A stretch of DNA of 38,641 bases from positions 1-38,641 of the forward strand of contig JAQWOM010000025.1 in the NCBI GenBank assembly GCA_029245865.1, given 5' to 3'. Below, piece after piece: positions 33,122 through 38,641 of this stretch; position 1 is the stretch's first letter; every line of letters starts with the position of its first letter. Both the position numbers and the translations under genes were made by a program. This DNA comes from Planctomycetota bacterium (lineage in GTDB: Bacteria; Planctomycetota; B15-G4). The notes under the pieces are model-generated. The model did not search any database, had not been told where the DNA came from, and worked only from the letters and a program-made list of their open reading frames with translations.

Positions 33122-35020
33122 TCAATCAATAAATTCGATGGTCGCGGCCACCTCGAGGAGTGTCTCGAGCGCTTCGTCCTCGCCTTCGTCGGTATGCAGG
33201 TCCATGCGGAAGACCGTATCACCATCGAGCACGCGCAACGTCCAGGCACTTCGTTCACCCACAAACGCGGGGCGACCATCGATTGTGCGTCGAATGCTGA
33301 TTTTTCCGGGCTGGTCCTCCCCCACGAGGTCGTCTTCACTGAAGTCGTAAGCGATGGCGATGGCGTAGAGATCGAGTCGCTGCCCGTCAGGTCCGGAGGC
33401 GCGAGCCAGCCGCCCACTCATCCAGTCAGGGAGTTCGGTGTCCCACGTGTAGCCATCGGGAGCCTCCACACGCACTCCGTACACGTCGCTACTGAGCGTG
33501 CGGCCATCCACGGTGAATGGCAGGCTGTCTCCTTCTCCATAGGACCGAACAACACCGTTGCGTTCCGTCTCAAGGACCTCGATCTCCAGATTCGTGAGTC
33601 CGAGCAGCGCAGAGATCATCTCCGAGCCCATGCCAAGACCCTCCAACGAGCTCGCACCAAATCGAATGTGCGACGGATCGACAAACCCGAGCCCCAGAGT
33701 GGCATCCAGGGCAATCCATCGCCCATCGACCCAGACCTCTGTCCAGGCGTGACCACCAAAGATTCCACCGACGTACACAAGCCCCATGGCGACGCGCGAC
33801 GGCAGGCCTTGCGCACGAGCAACAGCTGCCAGCAACACGGCGTGCTCCGAGCAGTCACCGCTACGGCTTCGGCAAACCTCCGCGGCCGAGGCAAAGGCAA
33901 CCCCGAAAGACTTCTTGTCAATGTATTGAAAGACTCCACTCTCCAGCTGACGCGCCACATCCCACGGCGTCTCAGCCCCGGCGGCCAACTCCTCAGAAAG
34001 TGCCACGATGTCGGGATCGTCGGATTGCAACGTGGCATTGGGCTCAAGGTATTCCGGCCCAGGAAGAGATGCTTCGCCTCCTGGATCTGGATGCGGCACG
34101 ACCCGACGAACATCAAGGATGATCTCACCGGGAGAGCTTTCGACAATGCGCTGCCGTTCACTCTCGAAATCCGGGAACGGGATGGCGAGGTCCTTGGCCT
34201 TCATCCGAAGCATGACGCGGTCGAGGCTCCGCGGCCGGGGCAGAGGATGGTTTGCGCGGATGACGGACCCGGCGAAGACCTCAGGCGACACATCGCTGGA
34301 AGCCAATGCGTCCAGGGCCTCTTCCTTGGAGCACCGCTCCATGCGAAAGGACATCCCCATCATCGGCATCTCTGTCGATTGCACGGTTCCGTCCACCTTC
34401 GTGAACAGGGTTGCGACCATGCCTGGCATGACATCCGAAGACTGACGAAGCTCCACCACGTCACCAGAACGCCCCACGACTTCAGCCGTCGACAAGACCA
34501 CCTTCCCCAGATCCAATGTGAAGGAGAGGGTCTCCATCGTGTCTCCCACGGCACAGTTTGGCAGCCAGTTGAGACCTTGCTGGTACCAGTAGGCGGAACC
34601 TCGCACTTCTGAATCCCAATCCATGTCGAGTTTGCGGGTCCCGCTGGGCTCCTCGATGGTCACCCGCAGAGTGTCGCCATCCACAACCCCCGTCGCGATT
34701 GTCTTTCCCGGCATCTCAGACCGGCTGCTCATTCGGACCACTGTTCCATCTTGGCGCTCGATCAGTGTGCTCTCCGTGGTCACCGTGAGCGGCGTCCCCA
34801 TGCGAGCCAGATTGAAGCGCGTCTCTGCCCAGGTCGAGATAGTCCCATCGGGTTGGTCCGCAACCACGGTGTGTACATAACCTGCAATCCCGCCGTTCAG
34901 CGAGATACGCATCCAGTCATCGTGAAGCACCTCGTTTTCGCTCTGTGAATAAATCTGAGACGTGAACAGCGTCATCACAAGGCAAAGAGACACCTCTAGC
35001 CGAGGCAAGACATAGCGCAT
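33122..35020 (-). CDS. Exported transglutaminase-like domain protein
   Basis: 632 residues with a signal peptide at about 1-25. The first 330 residues are a beta-rich region. A transglutaminase-like papain-fold domain follows at about 340-445 with an intact triad: C390 in RSRSGDCSEHA, H424 in GGHAWTEVWVDG, D439 in WIALDATLG. The last 130 residues are another beta-rich domain. The family includes cysteine proteases and amidases acting on peptides or cell-surface polymers; the catalytic residues suggest activity, the substrate is unknown. ATG 35020 has GGAG at 8 bases. It is the first gene of a probable operon with the two bPH2 membrane proteins, so it may act at the same envelope site. Confidence 0.9.
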   Translation of the reverse strand: MRYVLPRLEVSLCLVMTLFTSQIYSQSENEVLHDDWMRISLNGGIAGYVHTVVADQPDGTISTWAETRFNLARMGTPLTVTTESTLIERQDGTVVRMSSRSEMPGKTIATGVVDGDTLRVTIEEPSGTRKLDMDWDSEVRGSAYWYQQGLNWLPNCAVGDTMETLSFTLDLGKVVLSTAEVVGRSGDVVELRQSSDVMPGMVATLFTKVDGTVQSTEMPMMGMSFRMERCSKEEALDALASSDVSPEVFAGSVIRANHPLPRPRSLDRVMLRMKAKDLAIPFPDFESERQRIVESSPGEIILDVRRVVPHPDPGGEASLPGPEYLEPNATLQSDDPDIVALSEELAAGAETPWDVARQLESGVFQYIDKKSFGVAFASAAEVCRSRSGDCSEHAVLLAAVARAQGLPSRVAMGLVYVGGIFGGHAWTEVWVDGRWIALDATLGLGFVDPSHIRFGASSLEGLGMGSEMISALLGLTNLEIEVLETERNGVVRSYGEGDSLPFTVDGRTLSSDVYGVRVEAPDGYTWDTELPDWMSGRLARASGPDGQRLDLYAIAIAYDFSEDDLVGEDQPGKISIRRTIDGRPAFVGERSAWTLRVLDGDTVFRMDLHTDEGEDEALETLLEVAATIEFID

Positions 35021-35163
35021 AGGGGAACTCCGGCACGAGCATTCGGATCAGATGCACGTCACCTTAGCCATGAGAAGTCGCTGGCGCGATACTTCCCGTG
35101 CGGCAGTTCGGTGGCTCCTTCACCCCGGCTCAAAGCCTCTGAAATCCAGCCTCCCGGACTGGC

Positions 35164-36048
35164 TCAGAACCGAATGTTCCACTCGAACTGGAACCGGGCC
35201 TCCTCGACGGGTGCAGCCAGGTCGTTCTTGAAGGACTGCGCGACCACCACGCGGTAGGCACGAGAAGCGGAATCGAGAAACTGCAGCCCCGCTTCGGCAG
35301 CGACTTCACGACCGAAGGCCGTGGAGCAAGCTGCGGCATCTGAACGAGAGCCGCCTACGAAGGTGCTGAGCCCCAACTCATCAGCCGACCAATGCACTTC
35401 CACCTGAGAGGCACCGTCAACTTCTTCAGTGGTGTGCGATGGTGCGGCCGCCCCCGATTCAGCAGGCGAATCCATGGACTGACTTTCTGCAGCCAGAGGA
35501 CTGCGCAGACGCGCCCGAGCAGATTGAGCCTTGGAGCCATCTTGGGAGTTCTCTCGGCCGAGCCTGATGGCAACCGACCGAACAACCGCATCGATGACCT
35601 GGCGAGCTCGCTGCCTTGTCAGGTGATGCGGATCAACAGTCCCCAACCCAGGCAGCTTCAAGTGCACCACACCGCCAGGGCCTTGCCCGACGAGGTCGCT
35701 GTCAAAGCGCACCAAGTGCGACGCCGCCGAAGGAGCATTGGCATCCAACCGTTTCTCAAAGGGAACGGACACGCTCCGGGAGCGCCCACTGTTCTGCGGG
35801 GTCACCTGCGTTGCGAAGGTCAGTGGCTCAGAGGCGGCGGGCTGCCTCGAACTGGCAACCAACGGCCTCACGGCTTGCCCGTCATGGTGGCCCTCTCGGG
35901 CACGAGGCCCATGAAGAAGCATCGCCGCAGAGAGGTCTCTCGGAAGAGACGTGAGGTGAAACGACTCTTTCGGCACATGGCCCGCGCTCACATGACTTGG
36001 CGCGCCCACCAGAAAAAGAACGGCAAGAGCGCACACCACACGCGGCAT
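35164..36048 (-). CDS. Exported protein of unknown function
   Basis: 294 residues from ATG 36048. MPRVVCALAVLFLVGAPSHVSA is a clean signal peptide. The rest has no family I recognise: a central low-complexity stretch rich in Ser, Ala, Gln and Arg, then a C-terminal part (about 235-294) with alternating polar and hydrophobic residues, SQVEVHWSADELGLSTFVGG and VEEARFQFEWNIRF. An end in an aromatic residue after beta-type strands could mean an outer-membrane or surface location, but this is only a guess. The longer start at 36117 would put 23 residues before the signal peptide and is less likely. It stands alone between the transglutaminase operon and a sulfatase-fold gene, all on the same strand. 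Confidence 0.55.
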   Translation of the reverse strand: MPRVVCALAVLFLVGAPSHVSAGHVPKESFHLTSLPRDLSAAMLLHGPRAREGHHDGQAVRPLVASSRQPAASEPLTFATQVTPQNSGRSRSVSVPFEKRLDANAPSAASHLVRFDSDLVGQGPGGVVHLKLPGLGTVDPHHLTRQRARQVIDAVVRSVAIRLGRENSQDGSKAQSARARLRSPLAAESQSMDSPAESGAAAPSHTTEEVDGASQVEVHWSADELGLSTFVGGSRSDAAACSTAFGREVAAEAGLQFLDSASRAYRVVVAQSFKNDLAAPVEEARFQFEWNIRF

Positions 36049-36351
36049 GGTCACCGGCCAACGCAAGCCTTGCCTGGTCTCATGCCCTGCAGAAAGGGGT
36101 GTCATGCAGAAGCGCATCGAGGGCCTGTTCTTTGTACGAGTGAGTGCAGCAAGAAGACATCTGAGAGAAGACTCAGTGGCTATCGACTCTGTGTGATTGA
36201 GACTTGACGCTCATCTCGAGCATCGGCTGACAAAACGCGCCTGAAGGCGCGGCTTCAGAAAGCCTAGCTCTCCGAATCCGCCCTGCTGGACCCGAGCGCC
36301 TCCTACCTCAAGAAGCGCAAAAAGAGCCGAGAACCCGCAAACAAAGTGTGG
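36049..36351. other. Intergenic region
   Basis: About 300 bases between the sulfatase-fold gene stop and the start of the exported unknown. I see no gene. A perfect 6-bp inverted repeat CTGAAG/CTTCAG at 36241-36246 and 36253-36258 could form a small hairpin, but no T-run follows on either strand, so I do not call it a terminator. Confidence 0.5.
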
Positions 36352-37914
36352 CTAGCGGATATATCCCAGCTGGCGCATCAGTCGCTCCATGTCCGCATCC
36401 ATTTCTACGGCACCGGCCGGCCCCAATTCCTCCGCCTTGGCCTTGGTCTGCAGGGAATGCGCTTTCAGTAACTCGCGAAGTCCGGCGAGAGCACGGACGG
36501 CCTCCGAATCCTTGGAATGGATCAGATTGGTCTTCTCAAGAGGATCTTCTTCAAGATGAAACAGCCACTCCCAGGTGACATCGATATTCGACTGCCATGT
36601 GTGGATGTATTTCCACCCTCGAAAGACAACGGCACGGGAGTACTTAGGTCCAGGGTCCACCACGAGTTCGCTGAAGGTAGGACGCAGTTCCCATTGCGAA
36701 GGCAGTGAATCGGCATCTTCAAGCAACGGAACCAGCGAGCGACCGGTCCAGCCGGCCTGACTGTCGTCCGCCCCCATGAGTTCGGCCACGGTCGGCGCCA
36801 CATCGAGAAGCTCCACAGGCGTCGAGACTCGACCGACGGCCCCTGCTTCCTCAAGCGCGGGAGGTAGGCGCACGATCAGCGGAACGTGCAACAGTTCCTC
36901 GAAGACCTGGTCATGCTGGTATTTACCGTGCTCTCGAAACTCTTCGCCATGGTCCGAGAGAACAACAATCGCTGTCGTGCTTAGCAACTCCGGGTTGGCA
37001 TTAATCGCTCGAAAGAGGCGCCGGAATTGCTGATCGACATAGCGGATTTCCGCATCGTAAAGATCGGAGAGAAAGCCCACGTCGTCATCATCGTAATCGA
37101 GCATGCCTTCCCAGTACTTCGGCCCTACGGCAGCCGCCCACGTTTCCTGCATGGACATGCCCAGATAACTCGTCAAGCGTGCACGAAGTGGGCCCTCGTA
37201 GTTCGGGTCGACGAACTCCGGATACAAATCGGCCGGAGGGATATACGGCGCATGCACTTGATAGGTATGCAAAACAGCAAAGAACGCGCCGCGCTCCGGA
37301 GACAGCATCCACTCCATGAGCGCGTCAATACGGTCCGACACGTCATCGAGTTGTTCGTCCCATGTATCAAAGCCACGGTCCATGGCCATCTTGCGCGTCA
37401 GATTGCCCCCGCTGACAAAAGCACCTGTCTCAACGCCAGCCGCGGAGAGGACTTCGGCCAGCGTCGTGGCCTTTTCTGGAAGCAGATGCACCAACGGCGC
37501 TTCACCATGGACATTCACGATTCGGTGAGCACCGGGGTACTGAGATGTGAAGAGCGAGGCATGCGAAGGCGCGGTCTGCGGCGCCTGGGCTCGGGCGTTC
37601 TCGAAGACAACCGACCGCCTGGCAAAGGCAGCGAGATTCGGAGAAGTCGGGCGGTCGTACCCGAATGCTTCGAGACGATCGGCTCGAAGGGTGTCGATGC
37701 TGATGAGCAGTACATTCCGCACCGAGCCCTCCAAGAAGGAGGGCGCGGACTCGGGAGCTGAATCGGGTGCAGCCGAGCGGTCCGTCGCTCCTTCGCCGCA
37801 AGCCGCAAGCAGCAGCATCAGCAGCCTCCCCCATCGCAAAAAACCGCCCCGTGGGGGGCGTGCAGCAGTCGGGGAGAGCGCGCCGACAGGCTGAAGATCA
37901 CAGGCGACGTTCAC
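36352..37914 (-). CDS. Sulfatase-fold lipoprotein with threonine at the nucleophile position
   Basis: 520 residues as drawn from GTG 37914, which has GGAG six bases upstream. A lipobox LAAC places the lipidated cysteine at C39. Landmarks: NVLLISIDTLRADRLEAFGY (D74, D79), APQTAPSHASLFTSQYPGAHR with T114 at the formylglycine position, VLSDHGEEFREHGKYQHDQVFEELLHVPLIVRLP for the second metal site, and a C-terminal RLMRQLGYIR tail shared with the paralogue at 15377. A true start further in is possible: TTG 37839 would give MRWGRLLMLLLAAC, a compact lipoprotein signal, and a terminator-like structure lies just before it. As in its paralogues, no Cys or Ser is available for formylglycine, so the substrate may be a phosphate rather than a sulfate ester. 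Confidence 0.87.
   Translation of the reverse strand: MNVACDLQPVGALSPTAARPPRGGFLRWGRLLMLLLAACGEGATDRSAAPDSAPESAPSFLEGSVRNVLLISIDTLRADRLEAFGYDRPTSPNLAAFARRSVVFENARAQAPQTAPSHASLFTSQYPGAHRIVNVHGEAPLVHLLPEKATTLAEVLSAAGVETGAFVSGGNLTRKMAMDRGFDTWDEQLDDVSDRIDALMEWMLSPERGAFFAVLHTYQVHAPYIPPADLYPEFVDPNYEGPLRARLTSYLGMSMQETWAAAVGPKYWEGMLDYDDDDVGFLSDLYDAEIRYVDQQFRRLFRAINANPELLSTTAIVVLSDHGEEFREHGKYQHDQVFEELLHVPLIVRLPPALEEAGAVGRVSTPVELLDVAPTVAELMGADDSQAGWTGRSLVPLLEDADSLPSQWELRPTFSELVVDPGPKYSRAVVFRGWKYIHTWQSNIDVTWEWLFHLEEDPLEKTNLIHSKDSEAVRALAGLRELLKAHSLQTKAKAEELGPAGAVEMDADMERLMRQLGYIR
37838..37860 (-). terminator. Terminator-like hairpin at the 5' end of the sulfatase-fold gene
   Basis: On the minus strand, CGCCCC (37860-37855), loop CCAC, GGGGCG (37850-37845), one G, then six T (37843-37838). 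This has all parts of an intrinsic terminator but lies inside the reading frame if translation starts at GTG 37914. It may be an attenuator, a backup terminator for the rRNA operon upstream, or a chance result of the Pro-Arg-Gly-Gly-Phe codons. Confidence 0.3.
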
Positions 37915-38015
37915 CGAAGCTCCGTAAGGGGGGGCCCTGAGTCCACCAGAAAGGGGTTCGTGGCATCAACGACTTTTGGGAGTTGGCTGGTGACGCAGAA
38001 TGCCTGAGCGCAGTG

Positions 38016-38066
38016 AAAACAAAAAGGGCCCGCCGCTCACGCGATCTACGCGGAGCAACGGGCCCT
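38016..38066 (-). terminator. Rho-independent terminator of the rRNA operon
   Basis: AGGGCCCG (38066-38059) pairs with CGGGCCCT (38032-38025), with further pairing inside (GAGC/GCTC and CGCG/CGCG). A T-tract interrupted once (T5-G-T4) follows on the minus strand at 38025-38016. It lies about ten bases after the 5S end. Confidence 0.92.
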
Positions 38067-38075
38067 GAAATACAA

Positions 38076-38188
38076 ATCCCGGCACCAACCTACTCTCTCG
38101 ACGTGAGCCAATACCATCGGCCCGGTCTGCTTAACGACTGTGTTCGGAATGGGAACAGGTGTGGCCAAACCGGCATGAGCACCGGGAA
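38076..38188 (-). rRNA. rrf: 5S ribosomal RNA
   Basis: On the minus strand the RNA begins TCCCGGTGCTCATGCCGG and ends GTTGGTGCCGGGA, so its two ends pair (TCCCGG / CCGGGA). The universal loop CCTGTTCCCATTCCGAACAC is present in the middle. At about 113 bases it has normal length. It follows 23S after a spacer of about 130 bases that holds no tRNA. Ends are accurate to a few bases. Confidence 0.95.
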
Positions 38189-38281
38189 GTTAATAAGGTT
38201 CTGGATGTGGTCACGCCACGAGCGATGAGTTCACTTGAACGAAATCAATCCGCTCTCAATCTCGAATCGCTCCATCCTGCG

Positions 38282-38311
38282 CTAGCTCTCCAAACCGGAA
38301 GAGCCAGCGAA
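38282..38311 (-). other. Processing-type hairpin in the 23S-5S spacer
   Basis: On the minus strand CGCTGGCTCT (38311-38302) pairs with AGAGCTAGCG (38291-38282) over 10 pairs, one of them G-U, with a ten-base loop. A second, longer-range stem GAGCGAT/ATCGCTC (38220-38226 with 38266-38272) lies next to it. Both are in the spacer just after the 23S 3' end. Confidence 0.6.
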
Positions 38312-38317
38312 GAAATG

Positions 38318-38641
<324 letters not shown>

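Overview
This 38.6 kb window looks like chromosomal DNA of a Planctomycetota bacterium, or a close PVC relative. The evidence is the gene content: a PVC-type propeller/HEAT/cytochrome c protein, a triple DUF1080 protein, a Tat-exported Gfo/Idh/MocA oxidoreductase, several secreted or membrane sulfatase-fold enzymes, and a C-terminal secretion-type beta domain shared by two exported proteins. Base composition is about 60% GC, except for one patch near 3.7-4.2 kb counted at 77-83%. The species cannot be named from the sequence. Apart from two rightward gene pairs (10.5-12.3 and 16.8-21.8 kb) and one single gene (24.1-26.7 kb), genes read leftward.

Layout. 0-5.7 kb: exported proteins (a HExxH metallopeptidase-like protein with a young 27-bp tandem repeat, a di-heme cytochrome c peroxidase, a small putative lipoprotein, a cupredoxin) and a GC-rich sulfatase remnant bounded by direct repeats. 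5.8-10.3 kb: a two-gene NAD-linked formate dehydrogenase operon. Its catalytic subunit has an in-frame TGA at the selenocysteine position, followed by a SECIS-like hairpin, so the two apparent reading frames are one selenoprotein gene. 10.5-12.3 kb: a small membrane protein and the Tat-exported oxidoreductase. 12.3-15.2 kb: a DprE1-DprE2-UbiA cluster equivalent to the mycobacterial route to polyprenyl-phospho-arabinose. 15.4-21.8 kb: two divergent sulfatase-fold enzymes, the second followed by a beta-helix/PHP fusion protein.

21.8-24.0 kb: a UPF0261/Tm-1-like gene overlapping a PEP-hydrolase-family gene, the split form of the two-domain Tm-1 protein. 24.1-26.7 kb: the PVC-type heme protein. 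26.7-30.8 kb: triple DUF1080, NUDIX, and a HAD-phosphoribosyltransferase-SANT fusion in one leftward run. 31.0-36.0 kb: a YdbT/YdbS-like bPH2 pair, a transglutaminase-like protein and an orphan exported protein. 36.4-37.9 kb: a sulfatase-fold lipoprotein. 38.0-38.6 kb: the end of a leftward rRNA operon (terminator, 5S, partial 23S).

Taken together, the window combines formate oxidation, extracytoplasmic redox proteins, cell-surface glycan or lipid chemistry (arabinose donor plus sulfatase-fold enzymes) and housekeeping rRNA. The strongest items for follow-up are the selenocysteine formate dehydrogenase, the arabinose-donor cluster outside Actinobacteria, the threonine-type sulfatase-fold family, and the HAD-PRTase-SANT and beta-helix-PHP fusions.
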